Origin: Roseateles_E cavernae
Lineage (GTDB): Bacteria > Pseudomonadota > Gammaproteobacteria > Burkholderiales > Burkholderiaceae_C
Reading direction: 5' to 3'
DNA length: 64,000 nt
Assembly: GCF_040187885.1 (NCBI RefSeq)
Contig: NZ_JBDPLH010000002.1
Coordinates: 372,001-436,000 of the forward strand
Positions 53,340-61,342 of this stretch are shown piece by piece. Position 1 is the stretch's first letter. Every line of letters starts with the position of its first letter. Under the pieces are notes generated by a model. That model saw nothing but the letters and a program-made list of their open reading frames with translations, was not told where the DNA came from and did no database searches. A program made the position numbers and the translations under genes.

Positions 53340-53822
53340 ATGGAAATCTGGATGCAAGAGCTGATGGCCGCCTTGCTGGCGGCGCTGGCCCTGCCCAAGG
53401 TCGGCCTGTCGGCGATCTTCATCATCGCGCTGGTGTCGGCCACCCTGCTGCCTATGGGCTCGGAGCCGGCGGTGTTCGGCCTGGTCAAGCTCAACCCCGA
53501 GATGTTCTGGCCTGCCGTGCTGGTGGCCACCGCCGGCAACACCGTCGGCGGCGCGATCAGCTGGTGGATGGGCTTCGGGGCCGAGCGGCTGTACGAACGG
53601 GCCGCTCATCACCCGCCGGCGCGAGCCCGCGCGCTGCAATGGCTGGAACGCTTTGGCGCCAAAGCTTGCCTGCTGAGCTGGCTGCCCCTGGTCGGCGACC
53701 CGCTGTGCGCGGTGGCCGGCTGGCTGCGGCTGCCGTTCTGGCCCTGTCTGTTCTATATGGCGATCGGCAAGTTCGGCCGCTACTTCGTCATGACGGCGGC
53801 CCTGCTCTGGGTGTTTCCCTGA
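53340..53822 (+). CDS. YqaA-like DedA/VTT family membrane protein
   Basis: A 160-residue inner-membrane protein with three to four helices, related to E. coli YqaA and the VTT/DedA group. Helix 1 is GLSAIFIIALVSATLLPMGS. The re-entrant-type motif region is ATAGNTVGGAISWWMG, and the C-terminal part has LLSWLPLVGDPLCAVAGWLR with the conserved G-D-P. DedA relatives are implicated in lipid-carrier flipping; the role of YqaA is unclear. It is 55 bp upstream of the carboxypeptidase gene and may be cotranscribed with it. Confidence 0.85.
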   Translation: MEIWMQELMAALLAALALPKVGLSAIFIIALVSATLLPMGSEPAVFGLVKLNPEMFWPAVLVATAGNTVGGAISWWMGFGAERLYERAAHHPPARARALQWLERFGAKACLLSWLPLVGDPLCAVAGWLRLPFWPCLFYMAIGKFGRYFVMTAALLWVFP

Positions 53823-53877
53823 CAATGCCTGCGGCGCCCACCGGCACCGCCTTGACCCACCAGCCCCATCCGACACC

Positions 53878-55368
53878 ATGAGCACCACCACCGCCTACGA
53901 CGATCTGCGCCAGCGCCACCAGCGCCTGCACCACCTGGCCCATCTGCAAGCCATCGCCTCCTGGGACCAGTCGGCCAATATGCCGGCCAAGGGCAATGAG
54001 GCGCGCTCGCTGGCGCTGGCCGAGATGGGCGGGCTGATGCACCAGCTGGCCACCGAGCCGGCGCTCAAGAGCCTGCTGGACGCGGCGGCCAGCGAGCCGC
54101 TGGACGAGCTGCAGCGCGCCAATCTGCGCGAGATGCGGCGTGCCTGGATGAGCTCGAACGCCTTGCCCCAGTCCCTGGTCGAGGCCAAGAGCCTGGCGAT
54201 CTCGCGCTGCGAGCATGCCTGGCGCAGCCAGCGCCCGGCCAATGACTGGGCCGGCTATCTGGAGAATCTGCGCGAGGTCGTGCGCCTGGCCCGCGAGGAA
54301 GCGCAGCTGCTGGCCGACAGCAGCGGCCTGAGCCGCTATGACGCCTTGATGGACCAGTACGAGCCCGGCATGCGTGCGGCCGAGGTGGACCGCGTGTTCG
54401 GCGAGCTGCGCCAGTGGCTGCCGGGCCTGATACGCGCGGTGCAGGCCAAGCAGGCCGGCGAGACGGTGTTGCAGCCCGAAGGGCCGTTCCCGACTGCGGC
54501 CCAGCGCGCGCTGGGCCAGGACGCGATGCGGCTGATGGGTTTTGACTTCGAGGCCGGCCGGCTCGACGAGAGCGCCCATCCCTTCTGCGGCGGCGTGCCC
54601 GAGGATGTGCGCATGACCACGCGCTACCGCGAGGACAGCTTTCTGCCCAGCCTGACCGGCACCATCCACGAGACGGGCCATGGCCGCTACGAGCAGAACC
54701 TGCCGCGCGAGTGGCTGGGCCAGCCGGTGGCGCGGGCACGCTCGATGGGCTTGCATGAAAGCCAGAGCCTGTCCTTCGAGATGCAGCTGGGCAGCCATCC
54801 GGCCTTTGCCGGCCTGTTGAGCCCGCTGGTCAGCCGCCATCTGGGCGAGCAGCCGGCGTTTGCGCCGCAGAATCTGAACCGCCTGCTGACGCGCGTCGCG
54901 CCGGGCTATATCCGCGTCGATGCCGACGAGGTCACCTACCCGGCCCACATCATCCTGCGCTACGAGATCGAGCGCGCGCTGATCGAAGGGCAGATCGAGT
55001 GCGAGGACATCCCGGCGCTGTGGGACGCCAAGATGATGGAGCTGCTGGGTCTGGACACGCGCGGCAACTACCGCAACGGACCGATGCAGGATGTGCACTG
55101 GGGTGCCGGCCTGTTCGGCTACTTCCCCTGCTACACGCTGGGCGCGATGTATGCGGCGCAGTGGTTCGCGACCATGCGCCGCGCCATGCCCGAGCTCGAC
55201 GCCCGCATCGCCGCCGGCGATCTGGCGCCGGTGTTCGACTGGCTGAAGGCCCAGGTCTGGAGCCAGGGCAGCCGTTGGGAAACCCCCGAGCTGGTGCGGC
55301 GCGCCAGCGGCGAGACCTTGAACCCGGCCCATTTCAAGGCCCATCTGGAGTCGCGCTATCTGGGCTGA
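53878..55368 (+). CDS. M32 family carboxypeptidase
   Basis: A 496-residue cytoplasmic metallocarboxypeptidase of the Taq carboxypeptidase family, which trims C-terminal residues of broad specificity. The zinc site HETGH is at 264-268, with the third ligand in the following GLHESQSLSFE helix. DEVTYPAHIILRYEIERALI and GYFPCYTLGAMYAAQWF are conserved blocks. Length is typical. A terminator follows 16 bp after the stop. Confidence 0.94.
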   Translation: MSTTTAYDDLRQRHQRLHHLAHLQAIASWDQSANMPAKGNEARSLALAEMGGLMHQLATEPALKSLLDAAASEPLDELQRANLREMRRAWMSSNALPQSLVEAKSLAISRCEHAWRSQRPANDWAGYLENLREVVRLAREEAQLLADSSGLSRYDALMDQYEPGMRAAEVDRVFGELRQWLPGLIRAVQAKQAGETVLQPEGPFPTAAQRALGQDAMRLMGFDFEAGRLDESAHPFCGGVPEDVRMTTRYREDSFLPSLTGTIHETGHGRYEQNLPREWLGQPVARARSMGLHESQSLSFEMQLGSHPAFAGLLSPLVSRHLGEQPAFAPQNLNRLLTRVAPGYIRVDADEVTYPAHIILRYEIERALIEGQIECEDIPALWDAKMMELLGLDTRGNYRNGPMQDVHWGAGLFGYFPCYTLGAMYAAQWFATMRRAMPELDARIAAGDLAPVFDWLKAQVWSQGSRWETPELVRRASGETLNPAHFKAHLESRYLG

Positions 55369-55384
55369 GGTCCGGGCTGAAACG

Positions 55385-55413
55385 AACAAGGGCGCCGAGG
55401 CGCCCTTGTTTTT
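55385..55413 (+). terminator. Rho-independent terminator after the M32 carboxypeptidase
   Basis: AACAAGGGCGC (55385-55395) pairs with GCGCCCTTGTT (55400-55410) around the loop CGAG, ending in a run of T. The 11-bp stem is perfect. Reading from the minus strand it also gives a stem with flanking T residues, so it may serve both directions. Confidence 0.9.
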
Positions 55414-55461
55414 GAGAAGGCGCTTTGGTCTCTACCCCGCAGCGCGTCCCACCAAAAAATC

Positions 55462-56073
55462 TTACTGTTGTGCGCGGCGGCGGCGTGCCACCAGGGCCAT
55501 CGCGCCCAGGCCGGCCAGCATCAGCGCATAGCTCTCGGGCTCGGGCACGGCGCTGGTGACCGAGACGCGGTCCAGCGAGCTGCCCAGCGAGTCGCTACTG
55601 CCCAGGGCCTCGAAGCGCAGCACCATGCTGGAGCCGCTGGCCTGCACCAGGGCACTGCCGGTCTGCCATTGATGGTTGCCGCTGATCAGGGCCTGCGCAT
55701 CGGCGGTGCCCGAGGCGCCGCCGAAGCTCCAGGCCAGACCATTGCTGGCGGCGGCCACGCCGGCGCGGTTCGAGTAGGCAAACTCCAGCGAGTACCACTG
55801 GCCGGCCACGGTGGCGATGGTCTGGCTGATCCAGCTGTTGCCGGTGGTGTCGAGCTCGACAAAGTTGCTGCCGTCCAGCGCGCTGCCGGCGACGTTGTTG
55901 CGCAGCTCGACGCCGCGGGTGCCGGCGCTCCAGCCGGTCAGGCTGCTGTAGTTCGACCATTGGCCGTTGGCCTTGATCTCGGCTTCGAAGCTGCCGTTGT
56001 TGACCAGATTGACCGGCGATGCCAGGGCCAGCAGGGGGCTGGCGAGCAGGGCGGCGATGAGGGCTTTGCGCAT
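55462..56073 (-). CDS. PEP-CTERM sorted secreted protein
   Basis: A 203-residue exported protein. A Sec signal peptide (KALIAALLASPLLALA) is followed by a beta-rich domain opening NLVNNGSFEAE, similar to DUF642/choice-of-anchor proteins. The C-terminal sorting signal is VPEPESYALMLAGLGAMALV followed by ARRRRAQQ. Exosortase systems recognise this signal and process it for surface or matrix delivery. No exosortase gene is in the window. ATG at 56073 was chosen because it starts the signal peptide. Probable role in extracellular matrix; inference. Confidence 0.9.
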   Translation of the reverse strand: MRKALIAALLASPLLALASPVNLVNNGSFEAEIKANGQWSNYSSLTGWSAGTRGVELRNNVAGSALDGSNFVELDTTGNSWISQTIATVAGQWYSLEFAYSNRAGVAAASNGLAWSFGGASGTADAQALISGNHQWQTGSALVQASGSSMVLRFEALGSSDSLGSSLDRVSVTSAVPEPESYALMLAGLGAMALVARRRRAQQ

Positions 56074-56196
56074 GAGTTCTCCGAGGGGCTGAAGGCTTGC
56101 TGCTGGTTGGCAGCGCATGGCATGCAGTGTTGCAGCCGGCTCGGCCCCTGCCATCCCCCTGCGCGCAGGGGGTTCAGGCCCGGGTCGTGATGCAGA

Positions 56197-57399
56197 TCAC
56201 GCCGAGACGCGAGCTTCGAGCCGCCCCAGCGTGTCGCGCAGGCGCTGCAGGGCCGCCTCGGTGGGGGGCAGGCGGCTCGGCGCCAGCAGGCGGCGCTGGC
56301 GGTCCTGCAGCACGGAGCGGCTGAGGGTCAGGCCTTGCCGGGCCAGCTTGGGAGCCAGTTCGGCGTAGCGCTGCAGCAGCGCGCTGCGGGTGGCCTGGTA
56401 GGCATGCTCGGCCAGATGACGGCGCTGGGCATAGCTGAAGGTGTTGGCCAGGAACATCTCGGCGTCGCGCGGATCGGGCTCGAACAGCAGGATGTCGGTG
56501 TCCGGGTGGCTCAGCTCGTAGCGCTTGAGCCCCAGCTCCAGGCGCGAATGGATCAGCGCGCGCAGGGTCTGGCTCAGCACCAGGGGCAGGCCGCCATCGG
56601 CGATGCGCGGGATGCGCGCATGCTCGTCGAAGCCGGCCTGGTAGGGCACCAGCGGGTTCAGGCAGATCAGCAGGTCCAGCCCCCGGTCCAGCAGCACCGA
56701 TGCATGGATGGTCTTCTTCAGCGCGCCATCGACGAAGTGGCGGCCCTCGATCTCGACCGGCGGGAACAGCCCCGGCAGCGCCGCGCTGGCCTGCACCGCC
56801 CGCGAGATCGGCACATGGTCGTAGCCCGGCGTGCCGAAGGGCACGGCCTCGCCGCTGTCCAGATCGGTGGCCACCAGCACCAGCGGGCGCCGCAGCTGCC
56901 GGAAGTCGTCGCTGCGGCCGGGCTGGCTGAACTGGCTGCGCAGCTGCTCGGCCATCACGTCGCCGCTCAGCAGCCCGGTCGGCAGCGCGCGACCCAGGCG
57001 CTCGAAGGCGGCCAGCAGCGAGCGGCCCTGCACGGCGGTCTGCCACAGCGCCTGGCCCAGCAGGCCCGGCAGGCTGCCCAGCCGCGCCAGATACTCGTCC
57101 CAGGCGGGGCGCAGCAGCAGGCTGGGCTCGAAGCTGACCGGAGCCTCGGCATCGTTTTCGATAAAGGCGGCGCAGAGCTCGCGCGGCGTCAGCCCGTTGA
57201 CCAGGCCGGCCGCGATGAAGCCGCCGGCGCTGACGCCGATATAGCCATCGCAGGCGCTGAAGTCCAGCCCGTCAATCGCCTCTTCGAGCGCGCACAGCGC
57301 GCCGATCTCGTAGATGGCGCCCAGCGGCCCGCCGCCGGCCAGGGCCAGGCCTATGCGTGCGGGGCCGCGCCGGGGGGCGCGGCGCTTGGGTGCGGGCAT
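56197..57399 (-). CDS. Patatin-like phospholipase
   Basis: A 400-residue patatin-domain lipid hydrolase. The oxyanion loop is LALAGGGPLGAIYEIGAL near residues 18-35, the nucleophile is Ser57 in IGVSAGG, and the catalytic Asp is in FVDGALKK, completing the Ser-Asp dyad. The C-terminal hundred residues are Arg/Leu-rich and helical. No signal peptide is seen. It lies 36 bp past the phasin gene on the same strand, so a role on storage-granule lipid or polyester is possible, though this is inferred only from position. Confidence 0.9.
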   Translation of the reverse strand: MPAPKRRAPRRGPARIGLALAGGGPLGAIYEIGALCALEEAIDGLDFSACDGYIGVSAGGFIAAGLVNGLTPRELCAAFIENDAEAPVSFEPSLLLRPAWDEYLARLGSLPGLLGQALWQTAVQGRSLLAAFERLGRALPTGLLSGDVMAEQLRSQFSQPGRSDDFRQLRRPLVLVATDLDSGEAVPFGTPGYDHVPISRAVQASAALPGLFPPVEIEGRHFVDGALKKTIHASVLLDRGLDLLICLNPLVPYQAGFDEHARIPRIADGGLPLVLSQTLRALIHSRLELGLKRYELSHPDTDILLFEPDPRDAEMFLANTFSYAQRRHLAEHAYQATRSALLQRYAELAPKLARQGLTLSRSVLQDRQRRLLAPSRLPPTEAALQRLRDTLGRLEARVSA

Positions 57400-57435
57400 G
57401 GACGGCGCGCGATCAATGAGCGGCGACTAGCGCGC

Positions 57436-58071
57436 TCAGGCCTGCGCGGCAGCGGCCGGCTTGGCGGCGCGCTTGCGCGGGGCGGCCTTGGGGGCAGGTG
57501 TTGCCTTGGGTGCAGCGGCCTTCTTGGCAGCCGGCTTCTTGGTGGCTGTCTTCGCGGCGGTCTTGGGTGCGGGCTTGGCGACGGCCTTGGCCGCCGGCTT
57601 GGCTGCGGCCTTGCGGGCTGCGGGCTTGGCACCGGTTGCGGCGCTCAGCGCGTCGATGCGGGCGATCAGCGCGTCAATGTCCTTGGCGGTGGGCACGCCC
57701 AGGCGCTTCAGCGCACTGGCCACACGTTCCTCGAAGATCGATTCCAGCTTGTCCCATTGCTGGCCGGCCTTGGCACCGACCTCGCCGGCCATGCCGCTCA
57801 TCTTGCTGGTGACGGCGCCGAGCTTCTCTTCGGCCGCGCTCTGGGTTTTCTTCTGCAGGGTCAGGCCTTCCTTGACCAGGGCCTCGAAGACCTTGCCGCC
57901 TTCGCCCTGGGCCTTGGCGAACGCGCCCAGGCCGGCGGCCCAGATCTGCTGGGCCGAGTCCTTGACGGACTGGGCCAGCTGGCTGTCCAGCAGGCCGGCC
58001 GGGATGCCAGGGATAGCGCCGTTGGAGCCGGCCTTGTTCTTGGCGGCCATCTTCTGAAGCTTCTTGACCAT
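57436..58071 (-). CDS. Phasin with histone-like Ala/Lys/Pro tail
   Basis: A 211-residue PHA-granule-associated protein of the PhaF/PhaI type. The N-terminal part (about 1-130) is helical, amphipathic and coiled-coil-like (LDSQLAQSVKDSAQQIWAAG, then FEALVKEGLTLQKKTQ). The C-terminal 70 residues consist of AAKPA/KKPAAKKA repeats like those in PhaF, which bind DNA and help distribute granules at division. Such proteins coat polyhydroxyalkanoate granules. It is divergent from the fatty acyl-CoA reductase-like gene across 171 bp. PHA synthase is not in the window. Confidence 0.85.
   Translation of the reverse strand: MVKKLQKMAAKNKAGSNGAIPGIPAGLLDSQLAQSVKDSAQQIWAAGLGAFAKAQGEGGKVFEALVKEGLTLQKKTQSAAEEKLGAVTSKMSGMAGEVGAKAGQQWDKLESIFEERVASALKRLGVPTAKDIDALIARIDALSAATGAKPAARKAAAKPAAKAVAKPAPKTAAKTATKKPAAKKAAAPKATPAPKAAPRKRAAKPAAAAQA
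57439..57650 (-). repeat. Ala/Lys/Pro-rich low-complexity coding repeat in the phasin
   Basis: Imperfect short repeats of Ala, Lys and Pro codons (units like AAKPA and KKPAA) encode the basic phasin tail. Such tracts change length easily by slippage, so tail length may vary between strains. Confidence 0.7.
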
Positions 58072-58242
58072 GGTCTGCGGTCCTATGTCTGTGGAGGGTG
58101 GCTTCACTATAGGGCCGCAACAGGCGGCCGCAGCGGCCAATCCTAGTGAGTGCGCTCTATCGCCCACCCTCGGGAAAGCGCGCAGCGGCGGCCCGGCGCA
58201 GTTGGTCAAGAATGGCTGCAAACATCCCAATGGAGACACAGC

Positions 58243-60240
58243 ATGCAGTATTTCGTCACCGGCGCCACCGGCTTCATCGGCAAACGCCTGGTCAAGAAAC
58301 TGCTGGCGCGGCGCGGCAGCACGGTCCATTTCCTGCTGCGCGAGGAGAGCCGCGACAAGGTGCCGGCCCTGCTGGAGTTCTGGGGCGTCGCCAAGACGCG
58401 CGCGCTGCCGGTGTTCGGCGATCTGAATGCGAAGAAGCTGGGCGTGGCGGCCGATCAGATCAAGGCGCTGAAGGGCAAGGTCGACCATGTCTACCATCTG
58501 GCCGCGATCTACGACCTGGCCGCGCCCGAGGACGAGCAGGTGCGGGCCAATATCGACGGCACCCGCGCCCTGGTCGAGTTCGCCCAGGCCATCGAGGCCG
58601 GCCATGTCCACCATGTCTCGTCGATCGCGGCGGCCGGCCTGTATGAAGGCGTGTTCCGCGAGGACATGTTCGAGGAGGCCGAGGGCCTCGATCACCCTTA
58701 CTTCATGACCAAGCACGAGAGCGAGAAGATCGTGCGCAAGGAGTGCAAGAGGCCCTGGACCGTCTACCGGCCGGCCATGGTGGTGGGCGACTCGGCCACC
58801 GGCGAGGCCGACAAGATCGACGGCCCCTACTACTTCTTCAAGCTGATCCAGCGCCTGCGCCAGATCCTGCCGCCCTGGATGCCCTCGGTGGGCCTGGAGG
58901 GCGGGCGGGTCAATATCGTGCCGGTGGACTTCGTCGTCAGCGCGCTCGACCACATCAGCCACCAACAGGCCAGGAAGAGCGGCGCCTGCTTCCATCTGGT
59001 CGACCCGGTGGGCTACCGCGTCGGCGATGTGCTGGACATCTTCTCCAAGGCCGCCCATGCGCCGAAGATGAATCTGTTCGTCAACGCCGCGCTCTTGGGC
59101 TTCATTCCGAAGAGCGTCAAGAAGGGCTTGATGGCGCTGGCGCCGGTGCGGCGCATCCGCCATGCGGTGATGAAGGACCTGGGCCTGCCCGAGGACATGC
59201 TGACCTTCATCAACTACCCGACCCGCTTCGACTGCCGCGAGACCGCAGCCGCGCTGAAGGGCTCAGGTATTGCCTGCCCGAACCTGAAGGACTATGCCTG
59301 GCGGCTGTGGGACTACTGGGAGCGCCATCTCGACCCCGACCTCTTCATCGACCGCAGCCTGAAGGGGGCGACCGCCGGCAAGGTGGTGCTGGTGACCGGC
59401 GGCTCCTCGGGCATCGGTCTGGCCGCGGCGATGAAGTTTGCCGAGGCCGGTGCGATCACGCTGATCTGCGCACGCGACGCCGCCAAGCTGGCCGAGGCCG
59501 AGCAGGAGATCCGCAGCTTCGCCGGCCCCAAGGCCCAGGTGCACAGCTTCTCGGCCGATATCGCCAACGAGCAGAGCTGCGCCGAGCTGATGGCCTGGAT
59601 CAGCTCGAATTTCGGCGGCGTCGACTTCCTGATCAACAACGCCGGCCGCTCGATCCGCCGCGCCATCGAGGGCAGCTACGAGCGCTTCCACGACTACGAG
59701 CGCACGATGCAGCTGAACTACTTCGGCTGCCTGCGCGTGACCATGGGCCTGCTGCCCGGCATGGTGGCGAAGAAGAAAGGCCATGTGGTCAATATCTCCA
59801 GCATCGGCGTGCTGACCAATGCACCGCGCTTCTCGGCCTATGTGGCCAGCAAGGCCGCGCTGGACGCCTGGACCCGCTGCGCCTCCAGCGAGTTTGCCGA
59901 CCAGGGCATCACCTTCACGACCATCAATATGCCGCTGGTGCGCACGCCGATGATCGCGCCGACCAAGATCTACAACAATGTGCCGACCCTGGCGCCCGAG
60001 GAGGCCGCCGACATGATTGCCCAGGCCTGTATCGCCAAGCCGGTGCGCATCGCGACCCGGCTGGGCATCACCGGCCAGCTGATGCACGCGCTGGCGCCGC
60101 GGGTGGCGCAGATCGCGATGAACACCAGCTTCCGCATGTTCCCGGACAGCGATGCGGCCAAGGGCGAGAAGGGGGGCAAGCCCCAGCTGTCCGCCGAAGC
60201 GATCGCGCTGCAGCAGATGATGAAGGGCATTCACTTCTGA
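58243..60240 (+). CDS. Two-domain SDR protein, fatty acyl-CoA reductase-like
   Basis: A 665-residue fusion. The N-terminal extended SDR (about 1-365, NAD_binding_4/male-sterility type) has GATGFIGKRLVKKLL and the active-site pair in YFMTK near residue 152. The C-terminal classical SDR (about 375-640) has VTGGSSGIGLAAA, NNAG and YVASK. Both cofactor sites and both Tyr-Lys pairs are intact. This tandem layout and size match bacterial fatty acyl-CoA reductases such as those of Marinobacter, which reduce acyl-CoA to fatty alcohol through the aldehyde. It lies opposite the phasin gene. Substrate is inferred. Confidence 0.82.
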   Translation: MQYFVTGATGFIGKRLVKKLLARRGSTVHFLLREESRDKVPALLEFWGVAKTRALPVFGDLNAKKLGVAADQIKALKGKVDHVYHLAAIYDLAAPEDEQVRANIDGTRALVEFAQAIEAGHVHHVSSIAAAGLYEGVFREDMFEEAEGLDHPYFMTKHESEKIVRKECKRPWTVYRPAMVVGDSATGEADKIDGPYYFFKLIQRLRQILPPWMPSVGLEGGRVNIVPVDFVVSALDHISHQQARKSGACFHLVDPVGYRVGDVLDIFSKAAHAPKMNLFVNAALLGFIPKSVKKGLMALAPVRRIRHAVMKDLGLPEDMLTFINYPTRFDCRETAAALKGSGIACPNLKDYAWRLWDYWERHLDPDLFIDRSLKGATAGKVVLVTGGSSGIGLAAAMKFAEAGAITLICARDAAKLAEAEQEIRSFAGPKAQVHSFSADIANEQSCAELMAWISSNFGGVDFLINNAGRSIRRAIEGSYERFHDYERTMQLNYFGCLRVTMGLLPGMVAKKKGHVVNISSIGVLTNAPRFSAYVASKAALDAWTRCASSEFADQGITFTTINMPLVRTPMIAPTKIYNNVPTLAPEEAADMIAQACIAKPVRIATRLGITGQLMHALAPRVAQIAMNTSFRMFPDSDAAKGEKGGKPQLSAEAIALQQMMKGIHF

Positions 60241-60246
60241 GTCTGG

Positions 60247-61257
60247 TCAGCCGCCCAACCACCATCGAAGCAGTAGAAACAGGAAGATTCCAGACAGCAC
60301 GGTGAGCAGCGCGGCCCCGGTCGGGGCATCGTCGTCGGCGTCTCCCCTGAGCTGCTCCAACATACGTGCCATCGTGGTGTCCCGCCAGTCGCGGGTCCGC
60401 TGGTTGGGGCGCAGCGCCGATGCGGTCTGAGACTGCCTTCGTGCGGCTCTGGCCGCGATATCGGCGCGCCATTCGGCCTCCACCTTGTCCAGCAGCGGTG
60501 TCAGGTCCAGCAGCGAGGGTGCCAGCACCGCATGGCCGCATTGCGTGCAGGCCGTATGGCGACTGGGGTCCAGCGCGGCACCGCAGCCATGGCAGGCCCA
60601 GGCCCAGAGCGCAGCGGGGCGCTGGCGCTCGCCGGTCTGCGGATCTCGCCCCGGCCCCAGCCGCAGGGCCTGGGTCAGGCGCGGCAGATCCAGCATCAGC
60701 AGCGGGCTCTCGCAGTAGCGGCAGGCCTCCTCGCGCCCTTCGGCCGGCGCGCCGCAGTTCAGGCAGCACAGCGCACGGCGCTCGTCCTGCAGCACCCGGC
60801 GGTCGGCCGGCAGCAGCGGCCGCACCAGGCCGCGCTCGGCCAGCACGCCGGCGTGGCTGTGCAGATGGCCGCCGCAACTCGGGCACTCCAGCGCCGGGAA
60901 GCGGCCGAAGCGGGTGCTGTTCTGCACCGGCTTGAGCGTGACGCGGCAAACCGGGCAGGCCAGCTTGGCCGCAGGCGGCGCCGGCAGCGGCGCGCTCGGT
61001 CCCTGCGGCTCCTGCAACTCGCGCAGCAGCGCGATCCAGCCCAGGCCTGCCAATTGCACCGATTCCAGCCGGTCGAACCAGACCAGCCGGCATGGTGCGC
61101 AATGGTCCACCGGCACGCTCGCGCTGCGATGGCTGGCCAGATTCAGGTGCGCCATCGGCGCGGCGCATTGGGGGCAGGGGAGTTGGTGGGGCTGGCCGGT
61201 CAGCTGCATGGAGGCGGGCAGAGGGGGAGTTGGATGATGATCGCTATCGATCATCAT
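60247..61257 (-). CDS. Multi-zinc-ribbon protein with C-terminal membrane anchor
   Basis: A 336-residue protein with at least five Cys pairs: CPQC (28-31) with CAPC, CPVC with CPSC, CLNC with CRYC, and CHGC with CTQC. This indicates a string of zinc ribbons, including the zf-TFIIB-like type (CPQCAAPMAHLNLASHRSAS followed by DHCAPCRLVWFD). Residues about 310-333 are a single hydrophobic helix (GAALLTVLSGIFLFLLLRWW), making it a tail-anchored inner-membrane protein facing the cytoplasm. It is convergent with the reductase gene, 6 bp apart. Function unknown. An internal ATG at 61209 is an alternative start. Confidence 0.8.
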   Translation of the reverse strand: MMIDSDHHPTPPLPASMQLTGQPHQLPCPQCAAPMAHLNLASHRSASVPVDHCAPCRLVWFDRLESVQLAGLGWIALLRELQEPQGPSAPLPAPPAAKLACPVCRVTLKPVQNSTRFGRFPALECPSCGGHLHSHAGVLAERGLVRPLLPADRRVLQDERRALCCLNCGAPAEGREEACRYCESPLLMLDLPRLTQALRLGPGRDPQTGERQRPAALWAWACHGCGAALDPSRHTACTQCGHAVLAPSLLDLTPLLDKVEAEWRADIAARAARRQSQTASALRPNQRTRDWRDTTMARMLEQLRGDADDDAPTGAALLTVLSGIFLFLLLRWWLGG

Positions 61258-61342
61258 CGCAGCCTTGTGCTGCTGCGCGCTTGTGCGCGAGCACTTCGCA
61301 GCCGAGCCGCCGGCGGGATGATGCCGGGCTGTCGGTCAGCGA

